Below, in pieces: positions 1 through 8,461 of a DNA stretch of 64,000 nucleotides (positions are counted from its first letter, which is position 1; each line of letters begins with the position of its first letter). The notes under the pieces are model-generated. The model made no database searches and was not told the DNA's origin. It worked only from the letters and a program-made list of their open reading frames with translations. A program made the position numbers and the translations under genes. The stretch comes from Fictibacillus phosphorivorans (lineage in GTDB: Bacteria; Bacillota; Bacilli; Bacillales; Fictibacillaceae), in the NCBI RefSeq assembly GCF_023715845.1, contig NZ_JAMBOR010000009.1, positions 1 through 64,000 on the forward strand, written 5' to 3'.

Positions 1-18
1 AAAGCGCCCATAATAAAA

Positions 19-36
19 AGCCTCTGTGAAGAGGCT
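19..36 (-). terminator. Hairpin with minus-strand T-run
   Basis: A 7-bp stem (AGCCTCT / AGAGGCT) with a GTGA loop is followed, reading the minus strand, by TTTTTATTA. It looks like an intrinsic terminator for leftward transcription, but no minus-strand gene lies to its right here, so its user is unclear. Confidence 0.4.
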
Positions 37-130
37 CATTGATGTTCATATGAAAATCCCTTAAGAATGGGACTCAATTGAATATTTCTCACAAAATTTA
101 TCTCCACTTTATTGACAGAAGTCCAATACT

Positions 131-181
131 CAAAAATTCTGAGCGAACGTGTAACAAAATATAAAAACACGTACCGTGAAA
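131..181 (+). repeat. Lone copy of TGAGCG unit plus hairpin tail
   Basis: One TTCTGAGCG unit is followed by a tail with a short inverted repeat (ACGTGT at 147-152, ACACGT at 167-172). Nearly the same block, in the same orientation, ends the TGAGCG array near 4132-4177. The two copies therefore bracket the GH144/GH35 gene pair as direct repeats. Confidence 0.6.
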
Positions 182-214
182 CCATGAATACATGAATGAG
201 AGAGGGGAATGAAG

Positions 215-1435
215 ATGGACACGCAACAACTTTTGGATTTAGAAGCGAAAGGCTGTTTTGATTTTTTCTGGAAAGAGGCCAACACGGATAAAAACAGCCC
301 GGGCTATGGATTGATTCTCGATCAATCAGGTAACAAGAAAGTGGCGAGCATCGCGTCCAACGGCTTCGGATTAACAGCAATCATCATCGGGATCGAGCGC
401 GGGTGGATCACGAAAGAAGAAGGCTACGAGCGTACGAAAGGAACACTTGAGACGTTTTTAAACAACGTGGAACATGAAAGCGGTTTCTTCTATCACTTCT
501 TAAACATGCAGACAGCAAAAAAGAACGAAGCATTCTATGACTGTGCGTCGATCATCGATACAGCGATCTTCTTGTGTGGCGCGATAACTTCTGCTGAATA
601 TTTCGGCGGAGAGATCAAAGAGCTCTTCGAAAAGATCTATTCAAGAGTCGATTGGAACGTTTATTACGATGAAGCGGTGAACCAGTTCTATATGGGCTAC
701 ACGCCTGAAAGAGGAGGATTCCACCACTGGGACATGTACGCCGAGCAGATGATGATGTACGTGCTTGGCGTGGCATCACCGACACATCCCGTTCCTGCAA
801 AAATTTACGAAGGATTTAAACGCTCCAAAGGCAAGTACAAAGACTATGAATACATCCACGCGCCAGGAAACGCGCTTTTTGTTCATCAATATTCCCATGC
901 ATTCGTTGATTTTAGAGGGATCGTTGACGGTGACGGCATCGACTGGTTCGAGAATTCTGTAAAAGCTTCTTTAGCAAACCGCGCCTTCTGTAAAGAAAAA
1001 TCTAGTGAATTTAAAACGTATCATGAAAACTCATGGGGCTTAACCGCTAGTGCGAGTCCGACCGGTTATCGTGTACCAGGTGCACCTCCTTATTATGAAG
1101 GCTGTGAACCAAAGCTTGAAGGAACGATCGCACCAACTGGAGCAGCGGGATCAATTGCATTCACACCAGAAGAGTCGATCGCGGCGATGAAATATTTTTA
1201 TGAAGAACATCCTCAGCTTTGGGGAGAGTACGGATTCTGGGATGCTTACAACCTGGACGTGAGTCCGCCTTGGTATGCCGACCATGTTATCGGAATCGAC
1301 AAAGGGATTACGTTGCTCATGATTGAAAACTATCGCACAGGTTTTGTATGGGATCTCTTTATGAAAAACAAATATGTGAAGAACGGCGCTGACATCCTAG
1401 GCTGGAAAAAGAAAGAAGAGAGTACAATCAAATGA
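215..1435 (+). CDS. GH144-like glucanase (glycoamylase-like domain)
   Basis: A 406-residue protein that resembles the glycoamylase-like family PF10091, which includes GH144 endo-beta-1,2-glucanases. Family-like stretches are the Asp-rich YDCASIIDTA near residues 108-117 and the RGGFHHWDMYAEQ block near 166-178. No signal peptide is seen, so it should act in the cytosol on imported oligosaccharides, unlike secreted members. An ATG six bases upstream (209) is possible, but the GAGAGGGG ribosome site is better spaced for 215. It overlaps the next gene by four bases (ATGA), so the two are translationally coupled. Endo-beta-1,2-glucanase activity is inferred from the family and from the GH35 and GH3 neighbours. 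The fold assignment is fairly safe; the substrate is not. Confidence 0.72.
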   Translation: MDTQQLLDLEAKGCFDFFWKEANTDKNSPGYGLILDQSGNKKVASIASNGFGLTAIIIGIERGWITKEEGYERTKGTLETFLNNVEHESGFFYHFLNMQTAKKNEAFYDCASIIDTAIFLCGAITSAEYFGGEIKELFEKIYSRVDWNVYYDEAVNQFYMGYTPERGGFHHWDMYAEQMMMYVLGVASPTHPVPAKIYEGFKRSKGKYKDYEYIHAPGNALFVHQYSHAFVDFRGIVDGDGIDWFENSVKASLANRAFCKEKSSEFKTYHENSWGLTASASPTGYRVPGAPPYYEGCEPKLEGTIAPTGAAGSIAFTPEESIAAMKYFYEEHPQLWGEYGFWDAYNLDVSPPWYADHVIGIDKGITLLMIENYRTGFVWDLFMKNKYVKNGADILGWKKKEESTIK

Positions 1436-3843
1436 TTGAAATCAAAAACAAACAGATCATCATTGACGGAAAGCCTGTACTCATCACGTGTGGTGAGATC
1501 CATTATTACCGTTTAGATAAAAGTGAATGGCAAGATCGGTTGGACAAGCTAAAAGAAACAGGGTGCAACGCTGTCGCGACTTATGTGCCGTGGCTTTGGC
1601 ATGAACCGGTGGAAGGACAGTTTGATTTTACGGGGAAAACGCGTCCCGAAACAGACCTTGCCGGCTTCATCGACCTTTGTACCGAAAACGGCTTTTATTT
1701 CTTTGTTCGTCCAGGTCCGTTTATTATGGCTGAGATGAAAAACGAAGGACTTCCTTATTGGGTGTACGAAAAACATCCAGAGATTATTCCAGTAGGCTGG
1801 GATGAAAACGAAGCAACAACGCCGACCGTTGACTATTTAGCCCCAGGCTTTTTACAGGAAGTCCGCAAGTATTATGAAAAAGTAATGGAGATCATAACAC
1901 CGAGAATATATCCAAACGGCGGCAAGATTATCGCGTTCCAGCTTGATAACGAAGTGGGAATGCTTTCATGGGTGAGCAACACGCCTGATCTGACGGATCA
2001 TCTGTTGAATGATTTTTCCGCTTGGTTAAGTGAACGTTATGGGGATGAGGTGGCTTCACGTTATCCATTCTCTTTAGAGGAAAGTGCCGAACGCAATCAC
2101 GCGATTCGTTCACCGAAAGAAGAATACGCCGCACAGCTAATAAAAGATCTCGGGTATTACATGCGGTACCGTTTCGCCACATACATTGCTGTTTTACGAG
2201 AATATGCGGAGGAGTTCGGTGTAAGAGATATTCCGTTTGTCGTGAATATTCATGGGACAGGCGGCGGACGCGGTCTGACGTATCCGATCGGGATCAGTCA
2301 ACTCTATGAATCGTATACACAAGCGCCTGGCTATCTTTCAGGCTCCGATATTTATTTTGGGAACCTGGACATGAAGACGTTCCAAGATCTCTATATCATT
2401 AATGGGCTGATGGATGCCGTTCACAATGACGATCAGCCGTTAACGTCAGTTGAGTTCAACTGTGGTGACGGAAACTTTGGCGAGACATTGGGTGAACGTT
2501 ACGACCCATCGGCTGCAGACTTTAAATTGCGTATGTGCCTGGCACAAGGAAACCGGTTGATCAATTACTATCTGTTTTCAGGCGGGAGAAATGCTAGACT
2601 AGATACGCTTGTTGGTGACGGAAACGACCGGATCGCGTCAACGGGTGAACGTCATGGATTCGCGGCGCCGATCGGTCCGGAAGGTGAATATAACTATACG
2701 TTCCCGCGCATGTCACGCGTAAATCAGAGTGTGATGGCTATTGGTGATAAGCTTGCCGCCATGGATGAAGACCGTGATGATGTGGCGTTCGCCTTTATTC
2801 CGGATTATTATATGACAGAATATCGATATCCGAAGAGTGACGTGATGCGTGAGATCCTCTCAAACATTGAGGCGAATCGCGGTTCAGGTGCATGGGAGAT
2901 CATGGGCCGTGCGATGCTTTTAAACGGTTATCGATTCACAGCGGTTGATATTCAGAACAAACCGCTTGTGAGAGAGAAGACATCAGTATTGGCACTCCCG
3001 TCTGCTCGTTATATGGATAGTGGGATTCAAGCAAAACTAGCAAACTACCTGCAAGATGGCGGCAAAATCCTTCTGTACGGTGAAGTTCCTCTTTTTGATA
3101 TGGAAGGGAAGGACTGTACGATTCTAGCTGATGCCCTGCATGTGAAACACAAGAGTCATAAACATAACTACCACGGACACTACCTCTCAATCTATGGAGA
3201 GAACTGGGCAGAAGGGCAGCCAGAAATTCGCTCCCATTTTGCCCAAGGTTTTGAGGTAGACGAAGGGGTAACCCCGATTTTACGCGTGTATGGTTCAGAT
3301 GACGTATGTGGATTTGAGTCAGACGTAGAGAGCGGACGTGCTATCGTTGTTGCCGGTGCCTATCGCTGTGATCTGCCGTTCTTTAAAAAGGCGCTCGAGA
3401 GATTAGGTGCAACGGCTCGATTAACCCATGACTATAAGCATCATGGCATCTTTATGACTTCCACATCCAATCCGGAAGGCGAGTGTTTTATCCACCTTCT
3501 GAACCTAGATGGGTTGGATAAAGAGTTTACGATTACAGATGGAGAAGAGAAGCTGTTTGAAGGAAGGAAGATTCTCCTACAAAGCAAAGACGGCGTCATG
3601 CTTCCTATCAACCTATCGTTAGGTGATGTGAAAATTGCTTATTCAACGGCTGAGATCACAGCGGTAAGTGAGGAAAGCATCGATTTCCGGTTGACCCAAC
3701 CACAGGATGTGATCGCGTTTGATAAAGGAACGAAGATTTTACCGAGTGATGACTATGTGGTAGAAGATACTGGTGAATTCACGCTGGTTAAAAGTAAGAA
3801 ACATGCGAAGGTGGATGATCAGCTTCGTGTCTGGTTAGGGTAA
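1432..3843 (+). CDS. GH35-like beta-glycosidase
   Basis: An 803-residue cytosolic glycoside hydrolase. The N-terminal TIM barrel shows GH35 hallmarks: CGEIHYYR near residue 20, YVPWLWHEP near 51, RPGPF near 93, the acid/base motif QLDNE (Glu174) and a probable nucleophile in LTSVEFNCG (Glu341). The C-terminal half is the beta-sandwich part usual for long GH35 enzymes. Start ATG 1432 overlaps the stop of the GH144-like gene. GH35 is classically beta-galactosidase, but some members act on beta-1,2-linked glucosides (sophoro-oligosaccharides), which fits the neighbours better; that is inference. A strong terminator follows. Confidence 0.75.
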   Translation: MIEIKNKQIIIDGKPVLITCGEIHYYRLDKSEWQDRLDKLKETGCNAVATYVPWLWHEPVEGQFDFTGKTRPETDLAGFIDLCTENGFYFFVRPGPFIMAEMKNEGLPYWVYEKHPEIIPVGWDENEATTPTVDYLAPGFLQEVRKYYEKVMEIITPRIYPNGGKIIAFQLDNEVGMLSWVSNTPDLTDHLLNDFSAWLSERYGDEVASRYPFSLEESAERNHAIRSPKEEYAAQLIKDLGYYMRYRFATYIAVLREYAEEFGVRDIPFVVNIHGTGGGRGLTYPIGISQLYESYTQAPGYLSGSDIYFGNLDMKTFQDLYIINGLMDAVHNDDQPLTSVEFNCGDGNFGETLGERYDPSAADFKLRMCLAQGNRLINYYLFSGGRNARLDTLVGDGNDRIASTGERHGFAAPIGPEGEYNYTFPRMSRVNQSVMAIGDKLAAMDEDRDDVAFAFIPDYYMTEYRYPKSDVMREILSNIEANRGSGAWEIMGRAMLLNGYRFTAVDIQNKPLVREKTSVLALPSARYMDSGIQAKLANYLQDGGKILLYGEVPLFDMEGKDCTILADALHVKHKSHKHNYHGHYLSIYGENWAEGQPEIRSHFAQGFEVDEGVTPILRVYGSDDVCGFESDVESGRAIVVAGAYRCDLPFFKKALERLGATARLTHDYKHHGIFMTSTSNPEGECFIHLLNLDGLDKEFTITDGEEKLFEGRKILLQSKDGVMLPINLSLGDVKIAYSTAEITAVSEESIDFRLTQPQDVIAFDKGTKILPSDDYVVEDTGEFTLVKSKKHAKVDDQLRVWLG

Positions 3844-3847
3844 AATG

Positions 3848-3898
3848 AGGGGCTGGCTCAAAGGTGTAAAAACTTTTGAGTACAAGCCCCCCTTTTTT
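3848..3898 (+). terminator. Intrinsic terminator of GH144/GH35 operon
   Basis: A long imperfect hairpin (GGGGCTGGCTCAAAGG paired with CTTTTGAGTACAAGCCCC) is followed by CCTTTTTTAT directly after the GH35 stop codon. Confidence 0.75.
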
Positions 3899-4029
3899 AT
3901 ATAAAATAGGTCAAAAAGGAACGTTTTGATGAATCAAAACTAGAGGGGTTATTGACTTTGGAAGAGTCCGAAGCAATGATGACTGCTGATTAAGCTGTTA
4001 TGAAACGCTAAAAAAGGATCGAAGCAGCA

Positions 4030-4177
4030 AGTTTGAGCGAAAACCCGACGATTCTGAGCGAAGATAAGGATTTTTGAGCGTAGCTCGGCGATTCTGAGCG
4101 TAACTCGAGGTTTTTGAGCGAAGAGTGGGGCATTTTGAGCGAACGTGTAACAGAATAAAAGAACACGTACCGTAAAG
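4030..4177 (+). repeat. Tandem 20-21-nt TGAGCG array
   Basis: Six TGAGCG cores start at 4034, 4055, 4075, 4095, 4115 and 4136, so the spacing is 21, 20, 20, 20 and 21 nt. The bases just before the core are TTT or TTC; the filler between cores is variable. After the last unit comes a tail with an ACGTGT/ACACGT inverted repeat that is also found at 137-181. The array fills the gap between convergent genes. Open frames across it are low-complexity and not convincing as genes. It resembles the TCTATG arrays further along in period, but has a different core. Confidence 0.75.
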
Positions 4178-4207
4178 AAACTCCATAAACTCTTTGGATA
4201 CAAAAAG

Positions 4208-4282
4208 AAGGCTGACATTGATCAGCCCCCCTTTCATAAAAGTAAAAGAGGGTGCTGACCCGATTGGATCAGCCCCCTCTTT
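4208..4282 (-). terminator. Terminator(s) downstream of GH3 gene
   Basis: A 14-bp stem with wobble pairs (4245-4258 with 4269-4282) is followed on the minus strand by a T-rich stretch and ends the GH3 gene. A second small hairpin GGCTGA/TCAGCC (4210-4227) lies beyond it. Confidence 0.6.
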
Positions 4283-4287
4283 ACATT

Positions 4288-6456
4288 TTATTTCACTAAC
4301 CGAAAAGGAACTTCCGTTACATCATGGCTGTTCTTCCCGATAAACGCGGTGAACTTTCCAGCATCACTCTTGAATTCTAAGTTTTCGTGATGGTAGCGAA
4401 GCATCTCTTCCGTAATCTCGAATGTCACCGTAGTAGACTCGCCAGGTTGAAGTGTGACCTTCTGATATCCCTTTAACTCTTTTACCGGACGAACGACTTC
4501 GCCTGCGATATCACGAATGTATAATTGAACAAGCTCTTCACCAGCGCGGTCTCCCGTGTTCGTTACCGTAACAGAAGCAGTTATCGTTCCGTCTTCTGTT
4601 AACGTGTCGCTAGATAACTTCACATCTTCGTAAGCAAATTCCGTGTAGCTCAACCCATAACCGAATGGGAACAACGGCTCGTTTGGAATGTCGAGGTAAT
4701 GAGAAAGATAACGTTCCTTGTTTTCTGGAGTTGGCTGTGGACGCCCCGTATTAAAATGATTATAGTACACAGGCACCTGTCCGACTGAGTACGGCATCGA
4801 CATAGATAAACGTCCAGATGGATTCACGTCTCCGAACAATAGATCAGCGATTGCTGCTCCACCTTCTGTTCCTGGATACCACGCCTCAAGCAACGCATCT
4901 ACATTTTCAATGACACCATGCAAGTCGAGTGGACGGCCGTTAAACAGTACGGCAACCGTTGGCTTTCCAAGCTTTTTGATCTCTTGAATCAATTGAAGCT
5001 GTGGTTCAGGGAGACGGATATCTGCACGGCAACCTGCTTCACCGCTCATGAAAGAAGCTTCTCCAACCGCAAGCACAACAACATCCGCATCTTTCGCGGT
5101 ATCAACAGCTTCTTTAATCTGTTCAGGTGTAACGGATTCAATGTCACTGCCTGATGCCACGGATAGTAGGGAGGCATCTGCCAGTTTTGCACGCAATCCA
5201 GCATCCACTTTTACAACATCATCATGAGCTCCTTGCCAAGACCAAGGTCCCATCAGATCGCCACTTTCTGCGAACGGTCCGATCAATGCAATCTTTTGCT
5301 CAGGTTTTAATGGCAGTACATTTTCATTTTTCAAAAGGACACATGATTTAGCGGCCAATTCACGAGCAGATTGGCGGTGTTCCTCACATAAAATAACTTC
5401 TTCCGCACGCTTTTCATCCGCTCCACGATAAGGATCTTCGAAGAGACCAAGTTTTTGCTTTAATGTTAAAATCCGTTCAACCGATTCATCGATAAGCGAT
5501 TCAGGCAATGCTCCGCTTTCAACAAGTTCTTTTAAATGGTGGATATAACAATTGGTCATCATCTCAATATCAACACCAGCTTGAAGCGCTTTGTACGCAG
5601 CTTCTCTTTCATCCTCCGCTACACCATGCGGCAGCTGTTCTTTTACAGCACCCCAGTCAGAGATGATCACACCGTTAAAGCCCCACTCATCACGAAGCAG
5701 TTCGCGCATCAGCTTTTTGTTCGCCGTTGCAGGAATGCCATCAACCGTGTTGAAAGCAGTCATCACCATCTCGCAGCCCTCATCAAGAGCAGCTTTATAA
5801 GCTGGAAGGTACGACTCACGCAGCTGGCGCTCTGACATGTTCACCGTATTATAGTCGCGTCCGCCTTCAGGAGCTCCGTATGCTGCAAAGTGTTTTACAC
5901 ATGCTGCAACTCGGTCTTTATCGTTCGTCAAATCAGAACCTTGAAACCCGCGAACAAACGCACGAGCAAACTCGCTGTTCAAGAAAGGATCTTCACCGGT
6001 AGATTCCATCACTCGGCCCCAACGCGGGTCTCGAACGAGATCGACCATCGGTGCAAACGTGACATGAACACCAGAAACCGAAGCTTCTTTCGCTGCAATC
6101 TCAGCACTTTTTTCAGCCAGTTCCATATCCCATGAACATCCGATCGCAAGCGGAACAGGGAAGATGGTTTTAAAACCATGGACGATGTCAGCCATCATTA
6201 ATAGAGGAATACCAAGGCGATTTTCCTTTAAGTGAGCATCTTGAATATTTCGTGTTTCTTTTGCACCAGAACCTCCGAGCACAGAACCTGTATCCCGGAC
6301 CATCTCATCGGTGATTCCCATTTCTTGCATCGGCCCAGTAATGAACCCCTGATCAGACGAACCTTTGAAAAAAGGAGTAGCTAGTTGAAGCAGCTGACCG
6401 ATCTTTTCTTCCAACGTCATTTCGTCAATCAAATGTTGTACTTTTTGCTTAAGCAT
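4288..6456 (-). CDS. GH3 beta-glucosidase
   Basis: A 722-residue GH3 enzyme without a signal peptide, so probably cytosolic. Visible GH3 features are the KHF motif near residue 188, RDYN near 200 and the nucleophile Asp267 in GVIISDWGA. A C-terminal (alpha/beta) sandwich domain and a fibronectin-III-like domain (about residues 620-720) follow. It releases glucose from the non-reducing end of beta-gluco-oligosaccharides. Length and domain order match BglX-type enzymes, including GH3 enzymes that hydrolyse beta-1,2-gluco-oligosaccharides. It converges on the GH144/GH35 operon and has its own regulated promoter with a cre-like site. The family is certain; the linkage preference is inferred. Confidence 0.9.
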   Translation of the reverse strand: MLKQKVQHLIDEMTLEEKIGQLLQLATPFFKGSSDQGFITGPMQEMGITDEMVRDTGSVLGGSGAKETRNIQDAHLKENRLGIPLLMMADIVHGFKTIFPVPLAIGCSWDMELAEKSAEIAAKEASVSGVHVTFAPMVDLVRDPRWGRVMESTGEDPFLNSEFARAFVRGFQGSDLTNDKDRVAACVKHFAAYGAPEGGRDYNTVNMSERQLRESYLPAYKAALDEGCEMVMTAFNTVDGIPATANKKLMRELLRDEWGFNGVIISDWGAVKEQLPHGVAEDEREAAYKALQAGVDIEMMTNCYIHHLKELVESGALPESLIDESVERILTLKQKLGLFEDPYRGADEKRAEEVILCEEHRQSARELAAKSCVLLKNENVLPLKPEQKIALIGPFAESGDLMGPWSWQGAHDDVVKVDAGLRAKLADASLLSVASGSDIESVTPEQIKEAVDTAKDADVVVLAVGEASFMSGEAGCRADIRLPEPQLQLIQEIKKLGKPTVAVLFNGRPLDLHGVIENVDALLEAWYPGTEGGAAIADLLFGDVNPSGRLSMSMPYSVGQVPVYYNHFNTGRPQPTPENKERYLSHYLDIPNEPLFPFGYGLSYTEFAYEDVKLSSDTLTEDGTITASVTVTNTGDRAGEELVQLYIRDIAGEVVRPVKELKGYQKVTLQPGESTTVTFEITEEMLRYHHENLEFKSDAGKFTAFIGKNSHDVTEVPFRLVK

Positions 6457-6517
6457 GAATAAGTACCTCCAGAATTTTTTATAGTCTGTCTTTCCATTAT
6501 GTTATACATGTTGGCGA

Positions 6518-6596
6518 ATCGAAACGTTTCGATGATTCTGTTTATAAAAATTATAAGCGCTTTCATTTTAAGAGTCAACGGAAAATCGAAACGATT
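6518..6596 (-). promoter_or_regulatory. Sigma-A promoter with cre-like site and LacI-type operators
   Basis: Reading leftward, TTGACT (6573-6578) and TATAAT (6550-6555) are separated by exactly 17 bp. A cre-like ATGAAAGCGCTTATA (6552-6566) lies inside the promoter. Just downstream is a perfect 16-bp palindrome ATCGAAACGTTTCGAT (6518-6533), and a related AATCGAAACGATT (6584-6596) lies just upstream of -35. This suggests glucose repression through CcpA plus a LacI/GalR-type repressor that contacts both operators and could loop the DNA. No such repressor gene is in the window. Confidence 0.75.
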
Positions 6597-6753
6597 CACT
6601 AAATTATATTTTCATCTATTTATAAAGGCGGTAATTGATCTATAAAACTTTTCAGGCATAACATGTTGGCTACTTCATAAAGATGTAAAGTCATGTTTAA
6701 AGGATTTTATGTAATCAAAAAGAAGAGAAATATTACAGGAAGGGGATGATGAG

Positions 6754-7386
6754 ATGAAAGTACTTAAGTTTGGCATCTTATTTACACTTGCTCTCCCTTT
6801 AACAGCATGTTCGAGTGGCGAAAAAGAAGAAGCAAAACCAGAAAAACCCCCAACAGAAGTAACAGAAGATGAGAATAAGGAACAAGAAAATAAGCCAGAG
6901 TCAAACCTTCCACCGACTATGGAAAAAGAAGTAGAGATCGAGGGGATGAAAGAGAAGCGTCCTGCAACACTCCAGGAGTCAGAGGGCTACCATTTTTACA
7001 TGTTGGATTTGTATGAATTTGAAAAAGAGGACGAGACGAAAGGGAAAATCGCTTTCGCAAACAAACCTGAATTTTATGCGACAATCGAAAAGCTGGATCC
7101 ATCAGCTGACATAGAAGCTTTAAAAGAAGCATCGATCAAACAGGCCGAAGAACAAACAGGGAACGCAAGCGATCTTCCAGCAACCGATATTTACTTTCCT
7201 TATTTTCATGACGCTGAATTTTTCGTTAAAGGTTTGAGTGATGATTACGATGTCGTGATGTATCTAGTGAAAGAAGTAGAAGGAGAGCGGTTCTACTTCT
7301 CGCTTCATATCTCTTCAAGTGGCGGCGAAATGGAAGGGGTAGAACCAAGTTTGTGGGCGATGCTGGAGACGGTGAAACCGAATTAA
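6754..7386 (+). CDS. Lipoprotein of unknown function
   Basis: A 210-residue protein with a lipoprotein signal peptide (lipobox LTAC, Cys19), then a low-complexity Glu/Lys/Pro linker to about residue 55 and a small folded domain. It should be anchored on the outer face of the membrane. I do not recognise the C-terminal domain. The ribosome site is AAGGGGATG just before the ATG. It stands alone between terminators and gives no operon context. Confidence 0.7.
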   Translation: MKVLKFGILFTLALPLTACSSGEKEEAKPEKPPTEVTEDENKEQENKPESNLPPTMEKEVEIEGMKEKRPATLQESEGYHFYMLDLYEFEKEDETKGKIAFANKPEFYATIEKLDPSADIEALKEASIKQAEEQTGNASDLPATDIYFPYFHDAEFFVKGLSDDYDVVMYLVKEVEGERFYFSLHISSSGGEMEGVEPSLWAMLETVKPN

Positions 7387-7392
7387 GTAAAG

Positions 7393-7417
7393 AACCCGGC
7401 AGGAGAGCCGGGTTTTG
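7393..7417. terminator. Bidirectional terminator
   Basis: An 8-bp GC-rich stem (AACCCGGC / GCCGGGTT) with an AGGAGA loop and a T-run on the plus strand separates the lipoprotein gene from the convergent small gene. Confidence 0.75.
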
Positions 7418-7645
7418 TTATTGCACTAAACTTTTTAATTTTTCGTTTCGTTCTTCTCTTACTTTTTCATCCGCAAGGTCATATTTCTTCAATAGATGGA
7501 ACACCTCATTCAAATACTCCTGATCTGCATTCTCGTTCAATGTTTCATCAACTCTAGCAACCAATTCTTCCGGCATAAAAGGGGCTTGGTCAGCTAGTTT
7601 TGCTTTTACATCTTCTAATGTATGGTCAATCGTGCACTTACCCAT
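7418..7645 (-). CDS. Small acidic hypothetical protein
   Basis: A 75-residue, charged and probably all-helical soluble protein (starts MGKCTIDHT). The chosen ATG is preceded by a good site, GGAGG, seven to eight bases upstream; longer in-frame starts lack one. No known domain recognised. It sits alone between the lipoprotein gene and the divergent DJ-1/PfpI gene. Confidence 0.6.
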   Translation of the reverse strand: MGKCTIDHTLEDVKAKLADQAPFMPEELVARVDETLNENADQEYLNEVFHLLKKYDLADEKVREERNEKLKSLVQ

Positions 7646-7789
7646 TGATTGAACACCTCCATTTAAGTTTCTTTTATTTATATCATACATGATCCGTCTA
7701 ACCATCATATACAGCCTTCGCACTATCACCCAATAAAAGATTAATGTTACGCTGAAAAGGAAATATAGGTAGTGGAGGTGTTTTTAAAC

Positions 7790-8323
7790 ATGCGTTTAAA
7801 AGGAAAAAAAGTAATCAGTCTCGTTCATCATGACTTCGAGGATCTGGAGTTGTGGTATCCGATTCTTCGTTTGCGTGAAGAAGGTGCTGTTGTAGAACTA
7901 GCTGGCGAAAAGGCTGGAGAGAAGTACATTGGAAAATATGGTGTACCTGCGGAAGCCGATTTCGCGTTTGGTGACGTGAATGCTGCGGATTATGATGCTA
8001 TCCTAGTTCCTGGCGGATGGGCACCGGACAAGCTGCGCCGTTTTCCAGAAGTGTTAGAGATGGTTCAGCACATGGAACAAGAGAAGAAGCCGATCGGTCA
8101 GATTTGTCATGCAGGCTGGGTCTTGGTATCAGCAAAAGTGCTTGAAGGCAAAAAAGTTACGAGCACACCAGGAATCAAGGATGATATGGAGAACGCGGGT
8201 GCCGAGTGGATCGACGAACCTGTAGTCGTTGACGGCCATCTCGTTTCAAGCCGACGTCCACCTGATCTGCCGGATTATTTGAGAGAGTTTGTTAATGTTT
8301 TGTCTAGTACGACAATACAATAA
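7790..8323 (+). CDS. DJ-1/PfpI family protein (stress protein 18-like)
   Basis: A 177-residue class I glutamine amidotransferase-like protein of the DJ-1/PfpI superfamily. The nucleophile elbow is QICHAGW (Cys106), the conserved acid lies in HDFEDLE (about Glu17), and VPGGWAPD near residue 73 is typical. Members act as deglycase/glyoxalase-like or stress proteins; B. subtilis general stress protein 18 (YfkM) is a likely relative. Start ATG 7790 follows GTGGAGGTG. It is monocistronic with its own terminator. Confidence 0.85.
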   Translation: MRLKGKKVISLVHHDFEDLELWYPILRLREEGAVVELAGEKAGEKYIGKYGVPAEADFAFGDVNAADYDAILVPGGWAPDKLRRFPEVLEMVQHMEQEKKPIGQICHAGWVLVSAKVLEGKKVTSTPGIKDDMENAGAEWIDEPVVVDGHLVSSRRPPDLPDYLREFVNVLSSTTIQ

Positions 8324-8330
8324 TCATAAG

Positions 8331-8376
8331 AAAGCTGGCTTTGCGATGTTTTTCGATCGCTGTAAGCCAGCTTTTT
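8331..8376 (+). terminator. Terminator after DJ-1/PfpI gene
   Basis: The stem AAAGCTGGCTT / AAGCCAGCTTT encloses an inner GCGAT/ATCGC hairpin and is followed by TTTTTGTTT. Confidence 0.75.
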
Positions 8377-8461
8377 GTTTGAGTTACCAGTTATTTCATC
8401 AAGGAAATAAGAAGACGTTGTCTAATTTAGTTTAGTAGAGTGATCTTCTAGGAGGGGAAGT

